The notes under the pieces were generated by a model, which saw only the letters and a list, made by a program, of their open reading frames with translations, did no database searches and was not told the DNA's origin. From assembly GCA_963781285.1 (NCBI GenBank), contig CAWAFI010000026.1, forward strand, positions 147,481 to 211,480: 64,000 bases of DNA. The letters are read 5' to 3'. Origin of the DNA: CAIWHR01 sp963781285 (GTDB taxonomy: Bacteria > Pseudomonadota > Gammaproteobacteria > Burkholderiales > Casimicrobiaceae). Positions 34,530 through 44,208 of the stretch are shown here, piece after piece. The first letter of the stretch is position 1; each line of letters starts with the position of its first letter. The position numbers and the translations under genes were made by a program.

Positions 34530-35363
34530 TCCAACGCACGAGCTCGTTCCGGCGCCTGTGGACGTTGCACTTGCCGATGGCGGCGATCGTGCTGTTCGCG
34601 CTGGGACCCTACCTCTGGATGGCCCTGACGTCGATCAAGCGGGAATCCACGTTGTTCGCGCCGGAGCGCACGCTTCCTGCCGGCCGTCGCGACGCTGGAA
34701 AACTACATTCGACTGTTTTCGAAGACTACGTTTCTGGAAAACCTCGGCCACAGCCTGATCGTCGCGCTCGGCACGATGGCCGTCGGCCTTGCGGTCAGCA
34801 TCACGGCTGCCTATGCGTTCTCGCGCTTCCGCTTTCCGGGGCGCCGCATCCTGATGCTGCAGTTCCTGTTGATCAACATGTTTCCCATCGTGCTGCTGAT
34901 CATCCCGCTGTTCATCATCATGAGGAATGTCGGCTTGCTCGACACGCACCTGGGCCTCGTGCTGGCGCATTCGACGTTTTCCATTCCCTTCGCCACGTGG
35001 ATGATGATCAGCTACTTCGACGCGATTCCGCGCACGCTCGACGAAGCTGCGATGGTCGACGGTTGCGGCCCTGTGGGAGCCATGCTGCGCGTGGTGTTGC
35101 CGTTGACGATGCCGGGGATCATCGCCACGGGCATCTACATCTTCATCACGTCCTGGAACGAATACCTGTATGCCTCCGTGCTCGCGGGACAGAAGGTGCG
35201 CACGCTCACGGTCGCGGTCCAGACGCTGATCGGCGAATACGAGATCGCCTGGGGGCTGCTGACCGCGGCCGGCGTGGTCGGAGCGTTGCCGGTGACCGTG
35301 CTGTTCATGCTGATCCAAAGACGCCTGGTCGCCGGCATGACGCAGGGCGCCGTCAAGGGTTGA
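34523..35363 (+). pseudogene. ABC sugar permease (MalG/UgpE type), one frameshift
   Basis: The first 50 residues (WTLHLPMAAIVLFALGPYLW; MALTSIKRESTLFAPE) are in one frame. After a shift near 34678 the rest (LENYIRLFSKTTFLENLGHS, AYAFSRFRFPGRR, the EAA motif DEAAMVDGCGPVGAMLRVVLP, FITSWNEYLYA) continues in another to TGA 35363. About 280 residues result, the usual size. ATG 34523 lies in the last copy of the repeat array. Confidence 0.85.
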
Positions 35364-35416
35364 TCGGCACGCGTCGCCGGCGCCCATCGATGTCTCAACG
35401 AGGAAACGCAGTCGCC

Positions 35417-36298
35417 ATGAATCCAATCGGCATCATCTCCATGCAACACAACCGTCCGTTCACGACGGCGGACTTTCCGCAGTTCGCGCGCTGGAAGGCG
35501 GCGGGGTACGACTTCGTCGAATTACTGGTGCCGGAACCCGGCGAACTGGAACTGGCGGACGCGAGGCGCGCGCTCGACGAGGCCGGACTCGGCGTGGTGC
35601 TCGCGGCGCGTGTGAATCTCGACCGCAACCTGACGAGCGACGACCCGAACCGGCGCAAGGCGGGCATCGATTATCTGCGCTATTGCGCCGAAACCGCCCA
35701 TGCCATCGGTGCACTAGTGGTCGGCGGGCCGCTCTACGGCAATCCACTGGTGTTCGCGGGTCGGGCGCCGCACGCGGTCTCCGAGGAGTTGCGCAAGGCA
35801 CGGGTTGGATGGTGCGTCGAGGGCCTGCAGGCGGGAGGCGCGGCGGCAGCCGCATCCGGCATCCGGTTCGCCGTCGAGCCGCTCAACCGATTCGAAACCG
35901 ACATCCTCAATACCGCGCGCCAGGGTGTCGAATTGATGAAGCTGGTCGCGCACCCGGCGGTCGGGCTGATGCTCGACACGTTCCACATGAACATGGAAGA
36001 CGACGACATCCCCGGGGCGCTCCATGCCGCGGCGGCGTACCTGATCCACTTTCAGGCGAACGAGAACCACCGCGGGTATCTCGGTACCGGCCATCTCGAC
36101 TGGACGGCGATCGTGCGCGCGCTCGACGATATCGGCTACCGCGGCACCATCTCGCTGGAGCCGTTCCGACGTCGCGACGAGCGGATCGGCATTCCGTTCG
36201 CGCAATGGAAGGCGCCGGCGCACGACGAAGCGGCCGACCTGGCAGCCGGCTGTGCGTTCATCAAGAGCCTGATCGCGCTGAATGGAGGCCGGACATGA
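35417..36298 (+). CDS. Sugar phosphate isomerase/epimerase, TIM-barrel (AP endonuclease 2 superfamily)
   Basis: This 293-residue TIM barrel has the family pattern: GIISMQHNRPFTTADFPQFA, AVEPLNRFETDILNT (metal Glu), GLMLDTFHMNMEDDD (metal Asp/His), HFQANENHRGYLGTGHLDW and SLEPFRRRD. This is closest in style to D-tagatose/D-psicose 3-epimerases. ATG 35417 follows GAGGAAACG. It overlaps the next gene by four bases. Its likely role is ketose or keto-sugar-acid epimerisation of the imported sugar. Confidence 0.88.
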   Translation: MNPIGIISMQHNRPFTTADFPQFARWKAAGYDFVELLVPEPGELELADARRALDEAGLGVVLAARVNLDRNLTSDDPNRRKAGIDYLRYCAETAHAIGALVVGGPLYGNPLVFAGRAPHAVSEELRKARVGWCVEGLQAGGAAAAASGIRFAVEPLNRFETDILNTARQGVELMKLVAHPAVGLMLDTFHMNMEDDDIPGALHAAAAYLIHFQANENHRGYLGTGHLDWTAIVRALDDIGYRGTISLEPFRRRDERIGIPFAQWKAPAHDEAADLAAGCAFIKSLIALNGGRT

Positions 36299-37323
36299 CC
36301 TCCCGGATGGTGTGGATCGGGTGCGGCCGGCATGCGGAGCAGATGCTGCTGCCGCAGCTGGCGCGGCACGATGTCGACTTGGTCGGGGTGTGCGACCTCA
36401 ATCCCGAAACGGCCGAGCGGATCGCCAAGCGCTACGGCGCGGCGCACGCGGTGACGGACTTTCGCAGGTTGCTCGAATTGCCCGATATCGATGTCGCGGG
36501 CATGGCAGTCGGTCCGACGCAGCATCGCGATATGTCGATCGCCGCACTGGAGCGCGGCTGTCACGTGTTCATGGAAAAACCGACCGGCGCCGATGTCGCG
36601 GACGCGGTCGCGATCCAGGCAGCGGCCAGAAAGGCGCGACGGACCGTCGGCGTCGGCTTCATGAAGAGGTTCTCGACGGCAAACCGGATCGCGCACAACA
36701 TCGTCGCCAGCCGCGAATTCGGCCGCGTCGCAGGGCTGTTCGGCGAGTACATGACGGCGCCGACGTACTTCACCGGCAACGTCGATTACACGGGATTCTA
36801 CCTGCACCACTGCGTCCACTACATGGATCTCGTACGCTATTACGCCGGACCGGTGAGCAGTCTTGCCGTCTTCCGCAACGAGATCGATTCCGGAAAGCAA
36901 CTGCTCCATGTCCATGTCGGGTTCGAGAGCGGGGCCGTCGGCACCGTGATCATGGGCACGATCCAGTCGCGAGGTACGCCGATGGAACGACTGCAGATCA
37001 TGGGCGACCTGCGCCGCGTCGAAGTCAACGGCGTGATCGAAGTCGATTACTTTCGCGATCCGCCGTTCAAGGCCGACGACCTCGATGCCACGCTAACCGA
37101 TGGCAGCGATACGCTGTCGTGGAAACCGAACTTCACGGCCGCGGCCAACGAGGACTTCAAGGGCTACAACGCGCTGTTCAAGGTATTCTTCGCGGCACTC
37201 GAAGGCGGGCATCCGGATCTGCCCACCATCGACGACGGTGTCGAGGCGATGCGCGTTCTGGCAACAATGATCGCCGCCGTTGGGCGTCCCGGGATGGTCA
37301 TCCCGGTCGCGCGTGGGGAGTGA
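36295..37323 (+). CDS. Gfo/Idh/MocA-family NAD(P)-dependent dehydrogenase
   Basis: This 342-residue enzyme has an N-terminal Rossmann domain (MVWIGCGRHAEQMLLPQLA, slightly degenerate glycine loop), the signature EKPTGADVADA containing the catalytic Lys of E-K-P, and DYTGFYLHHCVHYMDLV supplying the conserved D/H pair. Family members oxidise sugars, inositols or sugar acids. ATGA overlap with the epimerase and TGATG overlap with the ATPase show a tight operon. Confidence 0.92.
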   Translation: MTSRMVWIGCGRHAEQMLLPQLARHDVDLVGVCDLNPETAERIAKRYGAAHAVTDFRRLLELPDIDVAGMAVGPTQHRDMSIAALERGCHVFMEKPTGADVADAVAIQAAARKARRTVGVGFMKRFSTANRIAHNIVASREFGRVAGLFGEYMTAPTYFTGNVDYTGFYLHHCVHYMDLVRYYAGPVSSLAVFRNEIDSGKQLLHVHVGFESGAVGTVIMGTIQSRGTPMERLQIMGDLRRVEVNGVIEVDYFRDPPFKADDLDATLTDGSDTLSWKPNFTAAANEDFKGYNALFKVFFAALEGGHPDLPTIDDGVEAMRVLATMIAAVGRPGMVIPVARGE

Positions 37324-38417
37324 TGATGGCGAACGTCGAGTTGCGCGAAGTACGCAAGAAGTACGGCACGACCGAGGTCATCCATGGTGTCGATCTGCAC
37401 GTCGAAAGCGGTGAATTCGTGGTCTTCGTCGGACCGTCCGGTTGCGGAAAGAGCACGCTGCTGCGGATGATCGCCGGGCTCGAATCGATTTCCGACGGCG
37501 AGATCCGCATTGGCAATACAAGGGTCAACGAGATGCCGCCGCGCGAGCGCGACATTGCGATGGTGTTCCAGGACTATGCGCTCTATCCGCACAAGACCGT
37601 ACGCGAAAACATGGCGTTCGGCCTGCGGCTGCGGAAGTTTCCAGAGGACGAGGTGGAGCGCCGCGTCAACGATGCGGCTGCAACCTTGCAGATCGGGCAC
37701 CTGCTCGACCGCCTGCCGAAGGCGCTCTCCGGAGGGCAGCGTCAACGCGTCGCGATGGGGCGGGCCATAGTGCGCCAGCCCAGGGCCTTCCTGTTCGATG
37801 AACCCCTGTCCAATCTCGATGCGCTGTTGCGCAGTGAGGTTCGCGTCGAAATCAAGAAGCTCCACCGGCGGCTGCGGGAAACCGTGATCTACGTCACCCA
37901 CGACCAGGTGGAAGCGATGACGCTCGCCGACCGCATCGTCGTGCTCGAGGCCGGGCGCATCGGGCAGGTGGGTACGCCGGACGAAATCTATCACCGGCCG
38001 AAAGACCGCTTCGTCGCCGGCTTCATCGGGTCACCGCCGATGAATTTCATTCCGGCCGCGATCGAACGGAACGCGACCGGTGTTTCGCTGCGCCTGGGGG
38101 CGACGCAGTCGATCACGGTGCCAGTCGCGTTGGCGGAGCGTTGGGCGGGCTACAGCGGGCGCAAGACCGAATTCGGTATCAGGCCGGAGAATCTGAGCCT
38201 GACTGGATCCGCGTCCGGCTGGCCGGCCCTCGACGTCGAGGTCGAAGTCGTGGAACCGCTCGGCGCCGAAAACCTGGTAACGTTGAAACTCGGCGCCAAT
38301 GAAATGAAAGGCCGCTTCGCACCCGACGTTCGTCCGGATCCGGGATCGAGGCTAAGGGTTGCCCTTGACCCTGCGCATTTTCACCTGTTCGATGCCGAGA
38401 CGGGAGCCGCCCTCTAA
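37323..38417 (+). CDS. ABC transporter ATP-binding protein, UgpC/MalK family
   Basis: This 364-residue ATPase shows Walker A GPSGCGKST, the Q-loop FQDYALYPH, signature LSGGQRQRVAMGRAIVR, Walker B AFLFDEPLSNLDA and switch VTHDQ. The C-terminal TOBE/OB regulatory domain (FGIRPENLSLTG; EVVEPLGAENLV) is present. It energises the sugar importer encoded upstream. The start overlaps the previous stop (TGATG). Confidence 0.95.
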   Translation: MMANVELREVRKKYGTTEVIHGVDLHVESGEFVVFVGPSGCGKSTLLRMIAGLESISDGEIRIGNTRVNEMPPRERDIAMVFQDYALYPHKTVRENMAFGLRLRKFPEDEVERRVNDAAATLQIGHLLDRLPKALSGGQRQRVAMGRAIVRQPRAFLFDEPLSNLDALLRSEVRVEIKKLHRRLRETVIYVTHDQVEAMTLADRIVVLEAGRIGQVGTPDEIYHRPKDRFVAGFIGSPPMNFIPAAIERNATGVSLRLGATQSITVPVALAERWAGYSGRKTEFGIRPENLSLTGSASGWPALDVEVEVVEPLGAENLVTLKLGANEMKGRFAPDVRPDPGSRLRVALDPAHFHLFDAETGAAL

Positions 38418-38428
38418 CGCGGGTCATT

Positions 38429-39895
38429 TCACCCACGGTCCGTGGGCCCTAGCTTCACGTGAATGTTTTTTTCCTGCGTGAAGTGCAGCATTTCGTCGAG
38501 GCACTCCTCGCGTCCGAAGCCCGACTGCTTGACACCACCGAAGGGTGCGCCGAGGAAGTGCTTGCCGACTTCGTTGATCCACACGTAGCCGGCTTCGACC
38601 AAGGTGGCAGTACGCAGCGCGGTCGACAGGTCGCGAGTCCAGATCGAGCAGGTGAGTCCGTACGGGACGCTGTTCACCACCGTCAGCATGTCCGCTTGGT
38701 CGGACCATTTCAGGATCGCGAGCACTGGGCCGAAAACCTCTTCGCGCGCAATGCGCATCTCGGACGTGACGTCGACGAAGACCGTCGGTTCGACGAAGAA
38801 TCCGTTATCGAGCTTCGGATCGGTGGGTGGTTTACCGCCGCAGAGAAGCCGTGCGCCTTCGTGCTTCGCCGACGCGATGTAGTCGAGTACGCGGTCCCGT
38901 TGTGTGCGGCTGACAATCGCCCCCATATTCGTGGCCGGATCGGTCGGAATGCCGGGCTTGAACGCGGCGATACGCGTCAACAACCGGTCGAGCACGGTGT
39001 CGTGAATATCGGCGTGAATGAAGGCGCGGCTGGTCGAGCCGCACGACTGTCCGCACCACGTGAAATTCATGCCGCCAACGACCGCAGCGGCAACTTCATC
39101 GGGATCGGCGTCGGGATATGCGATCAGCGCGTTCTTCCCGCCCAGCTCCAGCAGCAGGGGCTTGACGGTCTCGCTCGCCGCCCGCATCACCGCGCGCCCG
39201 GCGGCGATGCTGCCGATGATCGCTACCATAGCCACGCCCTTGTGCGCCGCGAGCGCAGCGCCGGTCTCACGATCGCCGGGGAGGACATTGAACACGCCAG
39301 CCGGCAACATGTCGCCGATCAGTTCAGCGAGCCGGAGCGCCGACAACGGCGCCTGTTCCGGCGGCTTGATGACCACCGCGTTGCCGGCGGCAAGCGGCGC
39401 GGCGACCTTGCCGGCCGCGAACATGAACGGATGATTGAACGGAACGATACGGGCCACGACGCCGAGCGGCTCGCGCACCGAAAAGTTGACGACATCCGGC
39501 CCCATCGGTATCGAGGCCCCCTTGATTTCGGTGACGAGTCCGGCAAAGAAATCGAGTTGCGCCGCGGCGACCTTCGCGTCGCCCTCCATCTCGCGCACCG
39601 GATTGCCGCAGTTGGCCGCGTCGATCAGCGCCAGCTCCCCGGCGTTGCGGCGCAACAGCTTGGCGATCTGCCGCAGCATTCGACCACGCTCGAGGGGCGG
39701 AATCGCGCACCACTCGATGAATCCGCGCCGGGCGGCAGCGACCGCGGCGTCGACGTCGGCTGCGCCGGCAATGGCAACGCGACCGAGCGATTCGCCGGTG
39801 CCGGGATTCAACGTCTCGACATAGTGCGCGGACGCCGGCTCGTGCCATCGGCCGCCGTAATAGAGGTCGCGATGGGCAGGGAGGGTCAGACTCAT
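38429..39895 (-). CDS. NAD(P)-dependent aldehyde dehydrogenase
   Basis: This 488-residue ALDH superfamily enzyme has the catalytic Cys near residue 285 in WCGQSCGSTSRAF, the general base Glu in LELGGKNALI, the nucleotide loop GSIAAGRAV and the C-terminal GYVWINEVGKHFLGAPFGGVKQSGFGRE. The style is that of betaine- or 5-carboxymethyl-2-hydroxymuconic-semialdehyde-like dehydrogenases. Its start is 11 bases from an ABC permease stop, so it is the last gene of the ABC operon. Confidence 0.93.
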   Translation of the reverse strand: MSLTLPAHRDLYYGGRWHEPASAHYVETLNPGTGESLGRVAIAGAADVDAAVAAARRGFIEWCAIPPLERGRMLRQIAKLLRRNAGELALIDAANCGNPVREMEGDAKVAAAQLDFFAGLVTEIKGASIPMGPDVVNFSVREPLGVVARIVPFNHPFMFAAGKVAAPLAAGNAVVIKPPEQAPLSALRLAELIGDMLPAGVFNVLPGDRETGAALAAHKGVAMVAIIGSIAAGRAVMRAASETVKPLLLELGGKNALIAYPDADPDEVAAAVVGGMNFTWCGQSCGSTSRAFIHADIHDTVLDRLLTRIAAFKPGIPTDPATNMGAIVSRTQRDRVLDYIASAKHEGARLLCGGKPPTDPKLDNGFFVEPTVFVDVTSEMRIAREEVFGPVLAILKWSDQADMLTVVNSVPYGLTCSIWTRDLSTALRTATLVEAGYVWINEVGKHFLGAPFGGVKQSGFGREECLDEMLHFTQEKNIHVKLGPTDRG

Positions 39896-39905
39896 GGATG
39901 AAAGG

Positions 39906-40655
39906 TCAAGCTCGCCCCGCGTGCGAGAGCCGGCCGATCAACGTGTTCGCCCCGATCGACAGCGTGAACAGCACGATCAGGAGCGCATACATGCGCGGCA
40001 TGTCGAACAGCGCGTAAGCCTGGATGATAAGGTAACCGAGACCACGGTTCGATAGCTTGGTCTCGGCGAGCAGCGTGCCGATGATGGCTACGCCAAGTCC
40101 CAACCGGATGCCGTTGACGACCGGCTCGCGCATCGCCGGCAGGTAGATCTTGGCGACCATCTGCCAAGTGGATGCACGAAAGCTCTGACCGACGCGGATC
40201 AGCACGCGGTCGATCTGGCGCATGCCCGCAGCCGCGCTGATCGCGATCGGGAAGAAGCACGATATCGCCCCCATGGCGATCTTCGATCCGGAGCCGACGC
40301 CGAACCACATTATCATCACCGGGAAGAAGATGATCTTCGGCGTGGGGCCGAGGTAGTAGATCAGTGACTCGTAGGCGCGCGACAGAAACCGATTGGCACC
40401 GAGAAGAATGCCCGTCGCGAGGCCGGAGAGGCCGCCGACGAAGAGCGCCACGCCGATCTCGGCTAAGGTGACGCCGAGGTTCGCGTAGAAGTCCCGATTG
40501 GCGAGCAGTCGACCTACCGCAGCCGCGATCGCCGCGAGCGACGGCACGACGTCGCGGAACAGCAGGCCTGATTCGGACAGCGCCTCCCAAAGGACGAGAA
40601 TCGTGGCAACCAGCGCAATGCGCACGATGGTCACGCGTCGAAGTAATGACGTCAT
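39906..40655 (-). CDS. ABC transporter permease (SsuC/TauC/NrtB type)
   Basis: This 249-residue integral membrane protein has the BPD_transp_1 fold. The N-terminal helix IALVATILVLWEALSESGLLF is followed by ALFVGGLSGLATGILLGANR and GPTPKIIFFPVMIMWFGVG, and the EAA-type loop is IGQSFRASTWQMVAKIYLPAM-like. It pairs with a second permease 13 bases upstream to form a heterodimeric NitT/TauT importer. Confidence 0.9.
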   Translation of the reverse strand: MTSLLRRVTIVRIALVATILVLWEALSESGLLFRDVVPSLAAIAAAVGRLLANRDFYANLGVTLAEIGVALFVGGLSGLATGILLGANRFLSRAYESLIYYLGPTPKIIFFPVMIMWFGVGSGSKIAMGAISCFFPIAISAAAGMRQIDRVLIRVGQSFRASTWQMVAKIYLPAMREPVVNGIRLGLGVAIIGTLLAETKLSNRGLGYLIIQAYALFDMPRMYALLIVLFTLSIGANTLIGRLSHAGRA

Positions 40656-40668
40656 CCGGCAGGCTCCG

Positions 40669-41442
40669 TCACTGACCGGGCCGCAGCCATCGCTCGAGAC
40701 GCTCGGTCAGGTCGAAAAACACGATGGAGGCGAGGATCACGAACAGGATTGCACCATAGGTTCCCGGCAGATCATAGCGCTCGGCCAGTTCGTTGATGAG
40801 CTGTCCCAGTCCGCCGAAGTTGATCAGGAACTCGACGCCGACGATGTTGATCATCGCGAAGATGAGCCCCAGCCGCAGGCCGACGAAGATCGACGGCAGC
40901 GCCGACGGCAGAAGGATCTTCCGGAACTGCTGCGCCGCGCTCAGCTTGAAGCTGCGGCCGACGTTGATGAGCACCGACCGCGTTCCGGCGAGTCCCTCGA
41001 CCGTCTTCAGAATCACCGGCGCCAGTCCGGCGGCAAACCCGATCATGACGATGGTCGTCGCGCTGCGGCCGAAAATCACGAGGAACAGCGGATACATCAG
41101 GACGATCGGCGCGGCAGCCAGTGCCCCTACCCAGGTCTCGAACGCGATTCGCAGCGTCCGGTAACGGTGCAGCAGCGTACCGAGCGCGATGCCGAAGATT
41201 CCCAGGAGCAGGCTCGCCCACACTATCTCTTGCGTCGTTTGCCATAGACGCTGCAGCACGTGCTCCTCGGCGACGATGCGCGGAATCGACGCCAGGATCT
41301 GCGACGGCAGGGGCACGATGAACCGGTTGATGACCCCGGCGCGGATCAAGGCCTCGACGATCGCCACCACGGCGATAGTCGTTGCTACGCCGATCGATCG
41401 CGCACCGCCGCGCGAGGTGGCCCACGCCTTCCATCGCGTCAT
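40669..41442 (-). CDS. ABC transporter permease (SsuC/TauC/NrtB type)
   Basis: This 257-residue permease has helices at TTIAVVAIVEALIRAG and VWASLLLGIFGIALGTLLH, the family segment AAPIVLMYPLFLVIFGRS and an EAA-like VGRSFKLSAAQQFRKILLPSA. It overlaps the upstream ATPase by four bases (ATGA). Confidence 0.9.
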   Translation of the reverse strand: MTRWKAWATSRGGARSIGVATTIAVVAIVEALIRAGVINRFIVPLPSQILASIPRIVAEEHVLQRLWQTTQEIVWASLLLGIFGIALGTLLHRYRTLRIAFETWVGALAAAPIVLMYPLFLVIFGRSATTIVMIGFAAGLAPVILKTVEGLAGTRSVLINVGRSFKLSAAQQFRKILLPSALPSIFVGLRLGLIFAMINIVGVEFLINFGGLGQLINELAERYDLPGTYGAILFVILASIVFFDLTERLERWLRPGQ

Positions 41443-42284
41443 CGGCGGACTCCTCCGGCACGCACACGCGATTCGTCATCCTGGATGCCGCGACTCGCTT
41501 CCTCGCGCAGGTCCTGCCAGATTGCGGCGACGTAATGGCCGAACGCGTCGCTCGACACGACCTCCGAATCGCGCGGATGCGGCAGGTCGATGTCGACCAC
41601 GCGTTTGAGCCGCCCGGGCCGGTAGGTCATCACCAGCACGCGGTCGGAGAGCTGCACCGCCTCGGTAAGGTTATGCGTGATGAGCAGCGTCGTCTGCTTG
41701 AGTGCCTGCTGGATCTGCAGCACCTTGTCGCCGAGCAGGAGGCGTGTCTGCTCGTCGAGTGCGGCAAACGGCTCGTCCATCAACAGGATCCGTGGCTCGG
41801 AGGCAAGCGTGCGGGCGATCGCGACGCGCTGACGCATGCCACCCGACAGCTCGACGGGATGCCGGCGCTCGAAGCCTTGCAAGCCGACCAGCGCGATGAA
41901 ATGCGCTGCGCGCTCGATTCGCTCCGCCTTCGCGACGCCGGCAATCTCCAGCGGAAAGGCGACGTTCTCCTCCACGGTGCGCCATGGAAACGTCGACTCT
42001 TCCTGAAACACCATGCCGATCGCCGGATGCGTGCCCGAAATCGTGTCGCCGGCGACGGTAACGCGACCCTCGTAGTCGCCGAGCAGACCGCCGACAATGT
42101 TGAACAAGGTCGATTTGCCGCAGCCGGACGGCCCGATGATCGAAACGAATTCACCAGCGGCAACCGAAAACGAAATACCTTCAACCGCGATAATCGCGCC
42201 CTCCGGCGTCGAGAATCGCTTGGTGATGCAATCGACGTCGAGCAGGCGCGTGTCTGCGATCGCCGGTTCGTCGCAGGCACTCAC
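41439..42284 (-). CDS. ABC transporter ATP-binding protein (NitT/TauT type)
   Basis: This 281-residue ATPase shows Walker A GPSGCGKST, Q-loop VFQEESTFPWRTVEENV (the P-W-R-T form is typical of nitrate/taurine/aliphatic sulfonate importers), signature LSGGMRQRVAIARTLA, Walker B ILLMDEPFAALDE and switch ITHNLTEAV. It is coupled to the permease downstream. Confidence 0.94.
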   Translation of the reverse strand: MSACDEPAIADTRLLDVDCITKRFSTPEGAIIAVEGISFSVAAGEFVSIIGPSGCGKSTLFNIVGGLLGDYEGRVTVAGDTISGTHPAIGMVFQEESTFPWRTVEENVAFPLEIAGVAKAERIERAAHFIALVGLQGFERRHPVELSGGMRQRVAIARTLASEPRILLMDEPFAALDEQTRLLLGDKVLQIQQALKQTTLLITHNLTEAVQLSDRVLVMTYRPGRLKRVVDIDLPHPRDSEVVSSDAFGHYVAAIWQDLREEASRGIQDDESRVRAGGVRR

Positions 42285-42309
42285 GCTCGCGGGATCCGGG
42301 TTCTCGGCA

Positions 42310-43272
42310 TCAACGCGGCGGAATCTGGATCAGTTCCGCGAGCTGCTCCTTCGTCAGCGGTGCCGCGGTGAACTTGAGCGCGACGGCGTCCTGCACGATC
42401 GTGTCGAGGCCGACGATCTTGTCGGGGTCGACGGACGCCCTGGGGAAGAAGTCGTCGCGCGTGCGTTTCGCGGTCGCCACCGGGATGCCGACGAACTCAG
42501 CGTACGCGTTGAGCGCCGCAGGATCGCTCGAATACAGCGAATCGATCGTCTCCCGGTAGGCTTTCATGAAGCGGTCGATCACAGCCTTGCGGCTTTGCAG
42601 CGTCTGCACGCTGGTGATGAGCAGCCGAACGGTCTGGCCCTTGAAGGCGGCGGCGTCGTTGCCCGTGGCGATGACACGGATCTTGCCTTCATCGAGTTGC
42701 TGGAGCCCGAACGGCGGCGCCGACCAGCCGACGTCGATCTGACCCGACATCACCTGGGTAAGCGTGGGTGCGGGCCCGCCGGTCGCCGTCGGCTTTGCGG
42801 TCAGGGCATACTGCTTCATGAACGCGGTGACGACGCCGTGCGTCGACGACCCGTTGGTGGAATAGGCAATGGTCTTGCCGTCGGTATCTTTCAGCGATTT
42901 GATCGGCGAGGCGGCCGGCACGTACCAGTAGATGTCGCCCGCGCCGGTCGTCTGGGCACCAATCACGCGCACGGGCGCGCCCTTGGAATACGCCGAGAGC
43001 ACGCCCATGATCCCCGGGGCGACCCCGATGTCGACGCTGCCGGAGATCACGGCCTGCTGCGTCTCGCCACCGCCTTGCGTCCATAGGATCTCGAGCACGA
43101 GGCCGTGTTTCTTGAAGATGCCGGTGCGTTGGCCGACCTCCGCGATCGTCGTATCCCAGTTGCCACGTTGCCCGGCGGCGATCTTCAGCGTGTCTTGCGC
43201 AAGCGCCGCGTGCGCGCCGATGCTCAATGCCACGGTGGCGAGAATGCCGTAAATCCGCGTGAACCTTTTCAT
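42310..43272 (-). CDS. ABC substrate-binding protein (NMT1/NitT-TauT family)
   Basis: This 320-residue protein has a signal peptide (MKRFTRIYGILATVALSIGA ending ALAQ-D) and an NMT1-like domain: QRGNWDTTIAEVGQRTGIFKKHGLVLEI, SGSVDIGVAPGIMGVLSAYSKGAPV and YRETIDSLYSSDPAALNAYAE. The ligand is unknown. Neighbouring aromatic-acid-type genes make an organic anion possible. It is the first gene of the importer operon, divergent from a MarR regulator. Confidence 0.9.
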   Translation of the reverse strand: MKRFTRIYGILATVALSIGAHAALAQDTLKIAAGQRGNWDTTIAEVGQRTGIFKKHGLVLEILWTQGGGETQQAVISGSVDIGVAPGIMGVLSAYSKGAPVRVIGAQTTGAGDIYWYVPAASPIKSLKDTDGKTIAYSTNGSSTHGVVTAFMKQYALTAKPTATGGPAPTLTQVMSGQIDVGWSAPPFGLQQLDEGKIRVIATGNDAAAFKGQTVRLLITSVQTLQSRKAVIDRFMKAYRETIDSLYSSDPAALNAYAEFVGIPVATAKRTRDDFFPRASVDPDKIVGLDTIVQDAVALKFTAAPLTKEQLAELIQIPPR

Positions 43273-43437
43273 CGATGACCTCCTCCATGATCGTCGGCGC
43301 ACCGCCATGGCCGATGCGGGCCATTCGACTGCGCGGTCCGCGTCGAAGTCTGGCGTGCCGGACGGGGTGCGTCAACGGGGTGCTGCCGCGCCGCGGCTGC
43401 GCGACGCAGTTGCCGGGGCCGGGGCGCGGGCATAATA

Positions 43438-43449
43438 TTAGATCTCTAA
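43438..43449. promoter_or_regulatory. Palindrome between divergent MarR and importer genes
   Basis: TTAGA-TC-TCTAA is a perfect palindrome in the only AT-rich stretch of the 228-bp divergent region, next to an ATAATATT that could be a -10 box. It is the best candidate MarR operator. Confidence 0.5.
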
Positions 43450-43500
43450 GAAACGATACGCATTTCCATGACACCTGTCGAGAGCAGATAGCAGCCTACG

Positions 43501-44208
43501 ATGCCGGAGCGTAAACGAAAGATGGCCCGTGGCGCGAAGCGCGCGGATGGGTCGATGACGGCGAAGCTGTCATGCCGGCGCGACACGACGCTACGCGGCG
43601 CGCCGGATGCCGAGGGCGACACGCAGCGCATCCTGCGGCGCTGGCGCGACGAGGTGCCGCACGACCGCCTGGCGCACCTGATCAAGGACGCGATGCGCGC
43701 GTTCGATCGGGCCCTGCAAATGCGCCTCGCCGAGCACGCGGTATCGATTGGCCATTGGCCGTTCCTGCGCGTCCTCTGGGAGGCCGACGGCCTCACGCAG
43801 CGCGAACTGTCCCGCGAGGCGGGCGTGATGGAGCCCACGACCTTTGCGGCGCTGAGGGCGATGCAACGTCTCGGCTACGTCGTGCGGCGGCAAAAGCCGG
43901 ACAACCGCCGCAAGAACTACATCTTCCTCACCGCCAAAGGACGCGCGCTCCAACGCACGCTGGTGCCGCTCGCCGAGGAGGTCAACGGCATCGCTGTACG
44001 CGGCGTGCCCTCCGGTGAGGTCACGGCAACGAGGCGCACGTTGCTCTCGGCGCTCGCGAATCTCGCCCGTGACGAGCTGCTCCCGCGCAACGAACACCGG
44101 CGCGTCCCCTCGACGCGGGAACTCGGCCGCAGGGTCGGCGCGGCAGGCGGCGGCAACGGAGGAGTGCGCACCTTGCCCCCGATCCGGGCGGACAGGAGAC
44201 ACGCATGA
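43501..44208 (+). CDS. MarR-family transcriptional regulator
   Basis: This 235-residue protein carries a central winged helix: ISIGHWPFLRVLWEADGLTQ-like, RELSREAGVMEPTTFAALRAMQRLGYVVRR, the basic wing KPDNRRKNYIFLTAKG, and the dimerisation helix. N-terminal (about 40 residues) and C-terminal (about 50) extensions are longer than usual. Starts at 43522 or 43555 are also possible because no ribosome-binding site marks 43501. It probably controls the divergent importer and the coupled gene downstream (ATGA overlap). Confidence 0.88.
   Translation: MPERKRKMARGAKRADGSMTAKLSCRRDTTLRGAPDAEGDTQRILRRWRDEVPHDRLAHLIKDAMRAFDRALQMRLAEHAVSIGHWPFLRVLWEADGLTQRELSREAGVMEPTTFAALRAMQRLGYVVRRQKPDNRRKNYIFLTAKGRALQRTLVPLAEEVNGIAVRGVPSGEVTATRRTLLSALANLARDELLPRNEHRRVPSTRELGRRVGAAGGGNGGVRTLPPIRADRRHA

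Noticed and set aside
39876..39895. GAGGGTCAGACTC similar to the dnaE2 REP arm
   Set aside because: It covers the start codons of the aldehyde dehydrogenase, has no inverted partner and only a short match.
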